DNA of 6,141 nucleotides from Gammaproteobacteria bacterium. Lineage in GTDB: Bacteria; Pseudomonadota; Gammaproteobacteria; Pseudomonadales; UBA3067. Under the pieces are notes generated by a model. The model searched no databases and had not been told where the DNA came from. It saw only the letters and a program-made list of their open reading frames with translations. Of this stretch, positions 1 through 6,141 are shown piece after piece; within the stretch, counting starts at the first letter, position 1, and each line of letters starts with the position of its first letter. Both the position numbers and the translations under genes were made by a program. The DNA lies in the NCBI GenBank assembly GCA_002402085.1, contig NVVB01000069.1, positions 17,264 to 23,404 of the forward strand, in the 5' to 3' direction.

Positions 1-1086
1 CTATTGTTCCGACATTGACGCAAGAAGATCCGCTTGGTGCTCATTGATTAGCGGGGTAATAATATCGTTCAAATCACCTTCCATGACTTCCGCTAATTTA
101 TACAGCGTTAAATTAATACGATGGTCGGTCACTCGGCCTTGGGAATAATTGTACGTCCGAATTCTCTCCGATCTATCCCCGCTACCCACCAAACTTTTAC
201 GCTGCTGAGCAATCTCATCATTCTGCTTTTCCTGCGCACTGGACAGCAATCTAGCTTGCAATAATGACATAGCGCGCGCTTTATTCTTATGCTGAGAACG
301 CTCGTCCTGACACTCCACCACGACCCCGGTAGGCAGATGAGTAAGACGAATCGCCGAATCAGTTTTGTTAACATGCTGACCACCGGCCCCGGAGGCGCGA
401 AAAGTATCCACTCGAAGATCCGATTTCTTGATCTCAATTTCATCCACAGATTGCACTTCCGGCATGACCGCTACAGTGCATGCAGAGGTATGTACACGGC
501 CTTGGGATTCAGTTTCTGGCACTCGCTGAACACGGTGGGTGCCTGATTCAAATTTGAGCTTTGAATACACATCCGTACCACTGACGCGGCAAACCACTTC
601 TTTATACCCACCATGATCACCGAAGTTTTCATTGACCACTTCAATTCGCCAGCCAGTGCCTTCAATGTAGCGGCTGTACATACGGAATAGATCCCCGGCA
701 AATATCGCGGCTTCGTCGCCACCGGTACCCGCACGGATCTCTAAAAACACATTATTAGTGTCATTGGGATCACGAGGTAACATCAAGATCTGTAAATCTG
801 ATTCTAAACCATCTCTCAATTTAATGGCGTTACGTCGTTCTTCAGCGCCCATTTCGCGCATTTCTGGGTCATCGTCTTTGAGCAAGCTTTCAGCTTCTTC
901 GAAATCACTCAATGCACTCAAATAGGCGTTGTAGCATTCCACTACAGGCTCTATTTCTGCGTATTCTTTCGAATATTGGCGAAATAAATCTTGCTTTGAA
1001 ATCACCTCAGCATCGCTGAGCAGCGCCGCAAGCTCTTCAAAGCGGTCGTTAAGCCGATCTAATTTTAATCGTATCGATTCATTCAT
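1..1086 (-). CDS. prfA: Peptide chain release factor 1 (RF1)
   Basis: This cytoplasmic class-I release factor recognises UAA and UAG in the ribosomal A site and triggers peptidyl-tRNA hydrolysis. The 361-residue product has the normal RF1 length. Seen in the sequence: an N-terminal helical region (about 1-110), a conserved GTGGDEAA segment (about 120-127), the codon-recognition tripeptide P-E-T at 190-192 in the context [10 protein letters not shown], and the catalytic GGQ loop at 235-237 within [12 protein letters not shown]. The P-x-T tripeptide rather than SPF separates RF1 from RF2. From family knowledge, the GGQ glutamine is methylated by PrmC, whose gene usually follows prfA; here that would lie outside the window. 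The start is ATG at 1084-1086 with only a weak AAG-type ribosome site. The stop is UAG, a codon that RF1 itself reads. hemA lies upstream in the same orientation, but 266 bp away, which is long for this pair. Confidence 0.98.
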   Translation of the reverse strand: MNESIRLKLDRLNDRFEELAALLSDAEVISKQDLFRQYSKEYAEIEPVVECYNAYLSALSDFEEAESLLKDDDPEMREMGAEERRNAIKLRDGLESDLQILMLPRDPNDTNNVFLEIRAGTGGDEAAIFAGDLFRMYSRYIEGTGWRIEVVNENFGDHGGYKEVVCRVSGTDVYSKLKFESGTHRVQRVPETESQGRVHTSACTVAVMPEVQSVDEIEIKKSDLRVDTFRASGAGGQHVNKTDSAIRLTHLPTGVVVECQDERSQHKNKARAMSLLQARLLSSAQEKQNDEIAQQRKSLVGSGDRSERIRTYNYSQGRVTDHRINLTLYKLAEVMEGDLNDIITPLINEHQADLLASMSEQ

Positions 1087-1352
1087 AATGACTTACAAAT
1101 ATCTCTATTAAATTTTATCTTTACCTTAGACGCTTCCATTGAGCGCCCTAGGTTCATTGCGATGAAATCGGCTTAGTGTCCATTTTTTAGACTACGCTAG
1201 CCGCTTCACGCTTAATACTTGTGACCTACAATCTAAAAACTACAACCTAAAACCTAAAACCTAAAACCCAAAAACCTAAAAACCTAAAAACTACAACTAA
1301 TGACTTGTTGGAAATCACGTGCTTAACCAGCACCTTTTGAACCAAGACCGAA
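1087..1352. other. hemA-prfA intergenic spacer with short repeats
   Basis: No coding potential is evident in this 266-bp spacer. Its right half holds the heptamer-type repeat array described separately. At 1203-1213 lies GCTTCACGCTT, itself a 7-bp-period sequence, and its exact reverse complement occurs at 2718-2728 in the other long spacer. A small inverted repeat, GTGCT/AGCAC with a 5-nt loop, sits at 1319-1333 just after the hemA stop. It has no following T tract on the minus strand, so I do not call it a terminator. The 114 bp next to prfA are AT-rich (for example AAATTTAATAG on the minus strand) and could hold a prfA promoter, but I find no convincing -35/-10 pair. Confidence 0.7.
1224..1297. 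repeat. Degenerate ACCTAAA heptamer/octamer tandem array
   Basis: The plus strand reads as about ten consecutive units: ACCTACA, ATCTAAAA, ACTACA, three perfect ACCTAAA copies (1245-1265), ACCCAAAA, two ACCTAAAA copies (1274-1289), then ACTACA and the start of another. The array is bracketed by an exact 14-bp direct repeat, CTAAAAACTACAAC, at 1233-1246 and 1284-1297. On the minus strand, which is the sense strand of hemA-prfA, it reads as TTTTAGG-like units with a GG every 7-8 nt. The unit-length variation and internal copies suggest expansion by slippage or recombination. No function can be assigned from sequence alone. Confidence 0.9.
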
Positions 1353-2603
1353 TTAATCTATACCGAACAAATGCTTTGCCCAAGTAAGTAAATCATTACG
1401 CCCTTCCACACTGGCTTTTTTCAAGTTCACGGAGGGTTCATGCATTATTTTATTGGCAAAGTTATTCGAAAATCGGCGCAACACTTCCTCTGCGTCCCCG
1501 CCCTTTTGTAATTGAGCCACGGCTTTAGCTAATTCTGCTTGTCTAATTTGATTCACTCGATCACGATAAAGCTTCAAGGTATCCACGCCTTCAAACTCTT
1601 TTAAGCGATCCATAAACTCCGCACTACGCAAATCAATAATTTGCTCAGCTTGGCTCGCCGCTCGCTCTCGCGCTTGCATATTTTCCTCAATAACACCCTG
1701 CAGATCATCAATCGTATAAAGGTACGCATCCGCCAAATCTGCAACTTGGGGCTCGATATCCCGAGGCACCGCAATATCCACTAAAAATATAGGCCGATGT
1801 TTACGCTTTTTTAATGCCTCTTCAATGGCTCCTTTGCCCAATATAGGTAACGGGCTTGCCGTACAAGAAACAATGATATCAGCCGCAGGTAAGTGTTCTG
1901 CTAAATCTTCCAACAACACAGCCTGACCGTTAAATTGCTCAGCCACCGAGCGGGCACGTTGCAAGGTACGATTGGCAACAATCATGTGTTTGATGCCATT
2001 ATCCGAGAAATGCCGTGCTACCAGCTCGACCATCTCTCCAGCACCGATCAAAAGTACAGTATTGGTATGTAAATCGGAGAAAATGCGCTTCGCTAACGAA
2101 ACCGCCGCATAAGCAACTGATACAGGATTCGAACCAATCTCGGTATCGGTACGTACTTGTTTAGCCACGGAGAAGGCATGCTGAAACATACGGCTTAAGT
2201 CTGGCCCAAGCGTTTTTTGTTGTTCGGCGTGCGAATAGGCCGTCTTTAACTGCCCAAGGATCTGAGGCTCACCCAAGACCATTGAATCAAGCCCACTGGC
2301 AACACGAAGAATATGCCGTACTGCCTGATCATCCCAATGCTCGTACGCGCAACCTGTCAAATCAGCTAAAGGTAGCTGATGGTACTCGCCTAACCACGAC
2401 AGCACTTCACCACTGTCACGCCGCGAGGTGGAGCAATATAGTTCAGTACGATTGCAAGTCGACAAAATAGCCAGCTCATTCAACGACGAACAGTTCATCG
2501 CCTGCCCGAGCGCATCTAACAAGCTATTAGGATCAAATGCGATCCGCTCTCGCAACTCCACAGGCGCAGTACGATGGTTGATGCCCAACGCTAATAAACC
2601 CAT
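1353..2603 (-). CDS. hemA: Glutamyl-tRNA reductase
   Basis: This cytoplasmic enzyme reduces glutamyl-tRNA(Glu) with NADPH to glutamate-1-semialdehyde, the first committed step of C5-pathway 5-aminolevulinate and heme synthesis. Counting from the ATG at 2601-2603 gives 416 residues, close to the E. coli length. The N-terminus GLLALGINHRTAPVELRER matches the family start. The catalytic cysteine is Cys50 in STCNRTE, the same number as in E. coli, which supports this start. The LGEPQILGQLK segment is at about 110-120, the NADPH-binding GAGEMV motif at about 187-192 after VLLI, ANRT at about 210-213, and VDIAVPRDIEP at about 275-285. A helical dimerisation domain follows from about 310 to the end. 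In-frame TTG codons at 2607-2609 and 2613-2615 lie upstream, and the first of these is 8 nt from a GGAGG, so a start 2 codons earlier is possible. The stop is TAA. prfA lies downstream and is probably co-transcribed. Confidence 0.97.
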   Translation of the reverse strand: MGLLALGINHRTAPVELRERIAFDPNSLLDALGQAMNCSSLNELAILSTCNRTELYCSTSRRDSGEVLSWLGEYHQLPLADLTGCAYEHWDDQAVRHILRVASGLDSMVLGEPQILGQLKTAYSHAEQQKTLGPDLSRMFQHAFSVAKQVRTDTEIGSNPVSVAYAAVSLAKRIFSDLHTNTVLLIGAGEMVELVARHFSDNGIKHMIVANRTLQRARSVAEQFNGQAVLLEDLAEHLPAADIIVSCTASPLPILGKGAIEEALKKRKHRPIFLVDIAVPRDIEPQVADLADAYLYTIDDLQGVIEENMQARERAASQAEQIIDLRSAEFMDRLKEFEGVDTLKLYRDRVNQIRQAELAKAVAQLQKGGDAEEVLRRFSNNFANKIMHEPSVNLKKASVEGRNDLLTWAKHLFGID

Positions 2604-2617
2604 CGTCAAATTCAATG

Positions 2618-2623
2618 CCTCCC
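2618..2623 (-). promoter_or_regulatory. Strong Shine-Dalgarno site of hemA (GGGAGG)
   Basis: On the minus strand GGGAGG ends at 2618. Its spacing is 2 nt to the TTG at 2613-2615, 8 nt to the TTG at 2607-2609, and 14 nt to the ATG at 2601-2603. It is the only strong Shine-Dalgarno sequence in front of any gene here. The 8-nt spacing favours the middle TTG, while alignment to known HemA proteins favours the ATG, so the exact start is uncertain. Confidence 0.7.
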
Positions 2624-2669
2624 ATCCGCGCCAATCAAGTTCACGCTTTACTTAGTCACACTATTTACG

Positions 2670-2691
2670 TCGTTGATACATCGTTGTTACA
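2670..2691. repeat. 11-bp direct repeat upstream of hemA
   Basis: TCGTTGATACA (2670-2680) is followed directly by TCGTTGTTACA (2681-2691), matching at 10 of 11 positions. An 11-bp period is about one helical turn, and the pair lies immediately beside the candidate hemA -10 element. That arrangement would suit an operator, but no known binding motif is recognised. Confidence 0.5.
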
Positions 2692-2719
2692 TTGTTCAAC
2701 ACAGTCCACTTTAGCTCAA
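2691..2719 (-). promoter_or_regulatory. Candidate sigma-70 promoter for hemA
   Basis: On the minus strand TTGAGC (2719-2714) is separated by 17 bp from AACAAT (2696-2691). Each hexamer matches 4 of 6 consensus positions. It would give a leader of roughly 80 nt to the hemA ATG. The match is weak and is based on spacing and hexamers only. Confidence 0.3.
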
Positions 2720-2828
2720 GCGTGAAGCCCTGCAACACCCCCCACATCAACTAAAATCAAGTCGTTAATGAAGCGGTTGGCGAGCTGCTCTTTTGCCAGG
2801 ACACAGCGCCATATCGCGCCGGGCGGTA

Positions 2829-2834
2829 ATTATA
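2829..2834 (-). promoter_or_regulatory. Perfect -10 hexamer TATAAT facing hemA
   Basis: The minus strand carries a consensus TATAAT about 225 nt upstream of the hemA ATG, followed by a GC-rich stretch. The best -35 at 16-bp spacing is TTAGGT, which is poor. It could be a distal hemA promoter or chance in AT-rich sequence. Confidence 0.25.
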
Positions 2835-3131
2835 CACAAAATATAGCCAAACCTAACGCAAACCACTGGCAATTTTGCCTACATAAGGTATTAATTAAGC
2901 ACCCGTAAATGCATACCGAAACCAAAACCTAGGCGCTTCTTGGACACTTCGTAGCTCTAGCAGTTTGAGTATACTAAAATAACAAGACTGGATATTTTTC
3001 AGCGCTTTAGGTATTTTCGCTATGTGCGTCAAGCAAAAACAAAGGAATGCTAGCCTTCTCAACCGTTTACGCTTATAAATTCAATCTGGTGATCGACCAC
3101 TACACTTTAACTAGAGCTACTACACCTAAAC

Positions 3132-4922
3132 ATGAAGTTATTTAAGCCCGTATTACTAATTTGTGCTGCCTACGCCATGCTCAGCGCCTGTGCCACTCAA
3201 GACAGTCATGGACCTAGCGATTCAGCCTCAATGACCAATGAATCTAGTGCCGACAAATTACAACCCAAAAATACAACAAAATCAGACCTTGCGCCGCCAA
3301 TCATCGTCAACTCCAAGGCTGAGCAAGCAATCCCCGCCCGTCCATTTACACCGGAAACCTTATACGCACTACTGGTGGCCGAGCTTGCAGTACAACGCAA
3401 CCGCTTAGACGTGACATTAGGCCAATATACTCAGCAGGCTCATATTACCCGCGATACCGGCGTTGTCTCCCGAGCCAACCGCATTGCCAAATTCATGAAC
3501 GCCAAACAAGCCACATTGGATACGGCTCTACTCTGGCTAGAAATTGAACCCGATTCCATCGAAGCCCACCAAACAGCCGCAGCTACTTTAATCAACTTTG
3601 GGCGTTACAACGATGCGCTAGAGCACATTGACCACCTTTTAACCCAGAAAGTAGCCGTGAATTTCGATTATCTAGTCAATAGCGCCAGGCAATTAAATGC
3701 GGACAAAAAACTAGCCTTAAGCGTCGAATTCAAAAAGCTCACAGCGAAACACCCTAACCACCCCAAGAGCTGGTTCACCTATGCGATCTTAATGCAACTC
3801 ACGGGCAATCTTGAGCAAGCACTGTCCGCCACAGAAAAATCATTAGCGCTCAACCCTGAATACGTGTCTGCAAAAATCACCAAAGGCAAGCTCTTAGCAT
3901 CCACCCAAAAACCCTCAGAAGGCCTCAAATACCTGGCCCGCTCAGTTAAACGCCACCCCGAACACGTGCGCCTCAGGGTAGTCTATGCGCAACAATTAAT
4001 CAGCTCAGGTGAAATCACCAAAGCACAAAAAGAATTCGCTTTTTTAGTCAAGCAATCGCCTCAAGATGGCAACCTTATCCTTTCCCTGTCTTTGCTCTAC
4101 CTAAAAGAAGATCTCGTTGACGAAGCCGAACTTTACCTGAAAAAATTGCTTCCCCTGAATCAACGCGTAGACGAAGCGAATTTCCACTTAGCACGAATTT
4201 ATCAACGTAAAGACAATCCTGAGCTAGCACTTAAGCATCTAGATCGCATTCAATCAGGCTCTTTGTTACTTAACGCTAGAATTCAAACAGCGTCGATTTT
4301 ATTCAGCCAAGGAGACATTGAAGGCGGTCGTGCCAGTCTAGCCAACGACCGCGCGCTGATGCCTCAAGATGAAGTACAGCTTTACTTATCCGAAAGCGAC
4401 CTGCTGGCAAAACAAGGCCTTTATACCGAAGCATTATCGGTAATCAACTTTGCCTTAGAGCAACATCCAGAAAACAACACCATTCTATATAGTCGCGCCA
4501 TGGTCAGCGAAAAATTAGGCCGTATTGATCAGCTAGAAATAGATTTACGCAACATCATCTCTGAAGAGCCCAACAATGCCGCCGCATTAAACGCGCTTGG
4601 CTACACACTTGCCGACCGCACCAACCGTCACGCTGAAGCCCTTCAGTACATTACACAAGCGATGGCGCTAACCCCAGGCGACCCAGCAATCATAGACAGT
4701 ATGGGCTGGGTTCAATACCGTTTAGGCAATCTCGATGAAGCCATTAAACTGCTTCGAGAGGCCATTGTATTACTCCCTGACCCAGAAGTAGCTGCGCATT
4801 TAGGGGAAGTATTATGGGTCGCGGGACAGCAAGAAGAAGCAACACGCATCTGGACAGAAGCACTCGAAAACAAAAAAGACAGTAAAATACTTAAACAAGT
4901 AATGAATAAATTTATTCCTTAA
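3132..4922 (+). CDS. lbcA: TPR-repeat outer-membrane lipoprotein, LbcA-like (PA4667 family)
   Basis: The 596-residue product begins with a lipoprotein signal: MKLFK, a hydrophobic stretch, and the lipobox L17-S18-A19-C20. The residue after the cysteine is Ala, not Asp, so outer-membrane sorting is expected. Residues 21-70 are a Ser/Thr/Asn/Pro-rich linker. From about 70 to the end lie helical TPR-like repeats; the clearest are about 212-241, 246-275, 313-342, 415-445, 484-515, 519-550 and 552-580. The C-terminal block (ALNALGYTLADR, DSMGWVQYRLG, PEVAAHLGEVLW) is typical of this gammaproteobacterial family. By family and by identical gene neighbourhood I equate it with P. aeruginosa PA4667, described as LbcA, a partner of the C-terminal processing protease CtpA that helps it degrade peptidoglycan hydrolases. 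That role is transferred by inference. No protease gene is in the window. The ATG is chosen because it gives a complete signal peptide; there is no clear Shine-Dalgarno sequence. lolB follows after 93 bp. Confidence 0.85.
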   Translation: MKLFKPVLLICAAYAMLSACATQDSHGPSDSASMTNESSADKLQPKNTTKSDLAPPIIVNSKAEQAIPARPFTPETLYALLVAELAVQRNRLDVTLGQYTQQAHITRDTGVVSRANRIAKFMNAKQATLDTALLWLEIEPDSIEAHQTAAATLINFGRYNDALEHIDHLLTQKVAVNFDYLVNSARQLNADKKLALSVEFKKLTAKHPNHPKSWFTYAILMQLTGNLEQALSATEKSLALNPEYVSAKITKGKLLASTQKPSEGLKYLARSVKRHPEHVRLRVVYAQQLISSGEITKAQKEFAFLVKQSPQDGNLILSLSLLYLKEDLVDEAELYLKKLLPLNQRVDEANFHLARIYQRKDNPELALKHLDRIQSGSLLLNARIQTASILFSQGDIEGGRASLANDRALMPQDEVQLYLSESDLLAKQGLYTEALSVINFALEQHPENNTILYSRAMVSEKLGRIDQLEIDLRNIISEEPNNAAALNALGYTLADRTNRHAEALQYITQAMALTPGDPAIIDSMGWVQYRLGNLDEAIKLLREAIVLLPDPEVAAHLGEVLWVAGQQEEATRIWTEALENKKDSKILKQVMNKFIP

Positions 4923-5015
4923 GCGTTCCTCAAGATGCGGGCTTCACCGACTTAGAAATTCACAAGTGAAGTTCGCTCTCAAATAAGCGCTTGACCATAA
5001 AGACCTGCCGCCTCA

Positions 5016-5702
5016 ATGAATCAAAAAACATACGCTTACCCCGGGTTAACCCAGCTCAGTGCTCGCCCCATTCTCTTGCTTTTACTGGCCTGCACACTCT
5101 GCGCCTGCGCCTCACAACCACAGACTGAGCGGCTCATAGGCCCCTCCGAACAATGGATTAAACAATCCGAACAACTGCGCCACCAACGACATTGGCGCCT
5201 ACAGGGGCGCATTGGCATTCGTCTCCCGGATCAAGCCCACAGCGCCTCAATTCGCTGGCAGCAATCCGATCAACAAGTCGATATATTACTTACAGGCCCC
5301 CTAGGACAAGGCAGCGTGCGGATTAAAGGCGACGACCAATGGATTGAAATATTCGAAGGTAGAAACGGCGCCTCAAACTCAGGCGAGCCGAACCAACTTT
5401 TGCGTCAACAACTCGGCTACACCCTGCCTCTGGGACAGCTCAGCCAATGGTGTTTGGGGTTAATAGAGAACCACTCCGCCAAAAAGCCATTCACCACCAA
5501 TCTACTTTATGACGCCAGCGGTTTCCCCCTAAGCTTTCGCACCGAACACTGGGCCGTAGCCTATCAACGCTGGAAGCCTATTCAGGGATCACTGCCTAGC
5601 CAGAACTATACCTTGCCCCATAAGATTGTAATTCAATCCAATGATGTGAAAATCACCTTAGCGATTAAGCATTGGGAAATTCCCGTCAAAAGCAGCACCT
5701 AA
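5016..5702 (+). CDS. lolB: Outer-membrane lipoprotein receptor LolB
   Basis: LolB is itself a lipoprotein. It accepts lipoproteins from the periplasmic carrier LolA and inserts them into the inner leaflet of the outer membrane. The 228-residue product has a signal peptide with hydrophobic core ILLLLLA (about 19-25) and lipobox L28-C29-A30-C31, with Cys31 the likely acylated residue and Ala at +2. Family features visible: HWRLQGRIGIR (59-69), SIRWQQ (78-83), the loop TGPLG (93-97), LSQWCLG (142-148), HWAVAYQRW (178-186) and the C-terminal KITLAIKHWE (212-221). Leu96 in PLG aligns with E. coli mature Leu68, the exposed loop residue known to be important for membrane insertion of clients. The ATG start has no clear Shine-Dalgarno sequence. 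Position between the TPR lipoprotein gene and ispE matches the Pseudomonas-type order, and the gaps of 93 and 35 bp allow one operon. Sequence divergence in LolB is normal; synteny strengthens the call. Confidence 0.95.
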   Translation: MNQKTYAYPGLTQLSARPILLLLLACTLCACASQPQTERLIGPSEQWIKQSEQLRHQRHWRLQGRIGIRLPDQAHSASIRWQQSDQQVDILLTGPLGQGSVRIKGDDQWIEIFEGRNGASNSGEPNQLLRQQLGYTLPLGQLSQWCLGLIENHSAKKPFTTNLLYDASGFPLSFRTEHWAVAYQRWKPIQGSLPSQNYTLPHKIVIQSNDVKITLAIKHWEIPVKSST

Positions 5703-5737
5703 CCTCATTTTTGTTGCGCCAACTATTGTGAAGCACT

Positions 5738-6141
5738 ATGACACCGCAGCCCAACACCTCTTTGCACCTCCCCTCGCCTGCAAAACTCAATTTGTTTTTG
5801 CACGTATTGGGGCGCCGCAACGATGGCTACCACAATCTACAAACCCTATTCCAATTCCTAGATTACTCCGATGAAATGGTTTTCACTGCGACCGATCAAC
5901 CGGACATTTCATTGACCACCGTCTTTCCAGGCTTAGCATCACAAGACAATTTAATTTATAAGGCCGCCGTCGCGCTGCAGCAACATACCGACTGCCAACA
6001 AGGTGCGGTTATCAGTATTGAGAAAAAATTACCCATGGGTGGAGGCTTAGGCGGCGGTTCCTCAAACGCCGCCACGACGTTATTGGGGCTCAACAAACTA
6101 TGGAAGACGCACTGCTCCATCGAAGAACTTTCAAAAATCGG
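5738..6141 (+). CDS. ispE: 4-diphosphocytidyl-2-C-methyl-D-erythritol kinase, N-terminal part (cut by window end)
   Basis: This cytoplasmic GHMP-family kinase phosphorylates CDP-methylerythritol with ATP in the MEP pathway to isopentenyl diphosphate. The visible 134 codons (plus 2 nt) are about half of a usual IspE of about 280 residues, and the frame is open at the window edge. Motif 1, [15 protein letters not shown] at about 13-27, contains the substrate-site Lys16 (E. coli Lys10). It is followed by [15 protein letters not shown] (29-43). The glycine-rich ATP loop [15 protein letters not shown] (99-113) is identical to the E. coli segment as I recall it. The catalytic Asp of the downstream GAD motif lies beyond the window. 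The ATG at 5738-5740 follows the lolB stop by 35 bp and has only a weak GAAG sequence 4 nt upstream. The N-terminus is about 6 residues longer than E. coli IspE. It is probably co-transcribed with lolB. Confidence 0.97.
   Translation, partial: MTPQPNTSLHLPSPAKLNLFLHVLGRRNDGYHNLQTLFQFLDYSDEMVFTATDQPDISLTTVFPGLASQDNLIYKAAVALQQHTDCQQGAVISIEKKLPMGGGLGGGSSNAATTLLGLNKLWKTHCSIEELSKI

Larger units (their letters stand above)
2604..3131. other. Divergent intergenic region between hemA and the TPR lipoprotein gene
   Basis: No gene is supported in this stretch of over 500 bp. It must contain start signals for both arms. The hemA side holds the Shine-Dalgarno site, the 11-bp repeat and the two candidate promoter elements listed separately. 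Facing the TPR gene are isolated -10-like hexamers, TATACT at 2970-2975 (best -35 TTCGTA at 16 bp) and TATAAA at 3074-3079 (no usable -35), neither convincing. TTCACGCTT recurs at 2640-2648 and, inverted within AAGCGTGAAGC, at 2718-2728. I see no RNA gene, riboswitch or intrinsic terminator. Confidence 0.6.

Noticed and set aside
511..519. RF1 codon-recognition tripeptide is P-E-T rather than the E. coli P-A-T.
   Set aside because: The middle residue varies naturally among RF1 proteins, and P-x-T with the flanking residues is intact, so altered stop-codon reading is not implied.
129..734. Open frames of about 85-104 codons inside prfA, and similar ones inside hemA, the TPR gene and lolB.
   Set aside because: They lie within strongly supported genes in other frames, show no domain-like content and have no ribosome sites.
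1319..1333. Inverted repeat GTGCT/AGCAC just after the hemA stop, a possible terminator.
   Set aside because: The stem is only 5 bp and no T tract follows on the hemA strand.
2746..2760. Two ATCAA boxes 10 bp apart (TTGAT on the hemA strand), resembling FNR/Anr half-sites.
   Set aside because: They are direct, not inverted, repeats, so they do not form the TTGAT-N4-ATCAA palindrome needed for an FNR/Anr dimer.
1137..2955. Possible second copy of one spacer in the other: CCTAG-GCGCT-like and TGGACACT stretches near 1140-1185 (minus) and 2926-2950 (plus).
   Set aside because: Order and spacing of the shared short words do not agree between the two places, so chance similarity is as likely as a shared element.
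4931..4975. Imperfect inverted repeat (CTTCAC and GTGAAG) between the TPR gene and lolB as a terminator.
   Set aside because: The pairing is 6 bp with a loop of about 18-19 nt and has no T tract, so it is unlikely to stop transcription.
5092..5108. Cysteine cluster (Cys26, Cys29, Cys31) in the LolB signal peptide with Cys at lipobox position -2.
   Set aside because: Only Cys31 has an acceptable small residue at -1 and Leu at -3; the other cysteines are probably incidental.

Overview
The window is a conserved housekeeping locus of a gammaproteobacterium. The gene order is prfA and hemA on the minus strand, then a divergent spacer, then a TPR lipoprotein gene, lolB and ispE on the plus strand. 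This is the order I recall from Pseudomonas (hemK/prmC-prfA-hemA, then PA4667-lolB-ispE-prs). Together with the mid-range base composition, it suggests a Pseudomonadales, Cellvibrionales or Oceanospirillales-type organism, possibly marine. I cannot name a genus.

Left arm (1-2603, minus strand). hemA encodes glutamyl-tRNA reductase, the first committed step of C5 heme synthesis. prfA encodes peptide chain release factor 1. The window edge coincides with the prfA stop codon, a UAG. The usual next gene, prmC, would lie beyond position 1 and is not visible. hemA and prfA are separated by an unusually long 266-bp spacer. It holds an array of degenerate 7/8-bp units (ACCTAAA type, 1224-1297), which reads as TTTTAGG-like repeats on the mRNA-sense strand.

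Centre (2604-3131). A gene-free divergent spacer of about half a kilobase must hold the promoters for both arms. It contains a strong GGAGG ribosome-binding site for hemA, an 11-bp direct repeat and only tentative promoter hexamers.

Right arm (3132-6141, plus strand). A 596-residue TPR outer-membrane lipoprotein resembles P. aeruginosa LbcA (PA4667), the partner of the CtpA protease. Next come LolB, the outer-membrane lipoprotein receptor, and the first 134 codons of ispE (CDP-methylerythritol kinase). Gaps of 93 and 35 bp are compatible with one transcript. There is an envelope theme: the TPR protein carries a lipobox with a +2 residue that allows outer-membrane sorting, so it should itself be a client of the Lol pathway that ends at LolB. 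IspE supplies isoprenoid precursors, which include those of the undecaprenyl carrier.

I see no mobile element, CRISPR array, tRNA, toxin or defence gene, and no evidence for a new system. The points worth a second look are the intergenic repeats, the hemA start-codon arrangement, the UAG stop of prfA and the LbcA-like lipoprotein.
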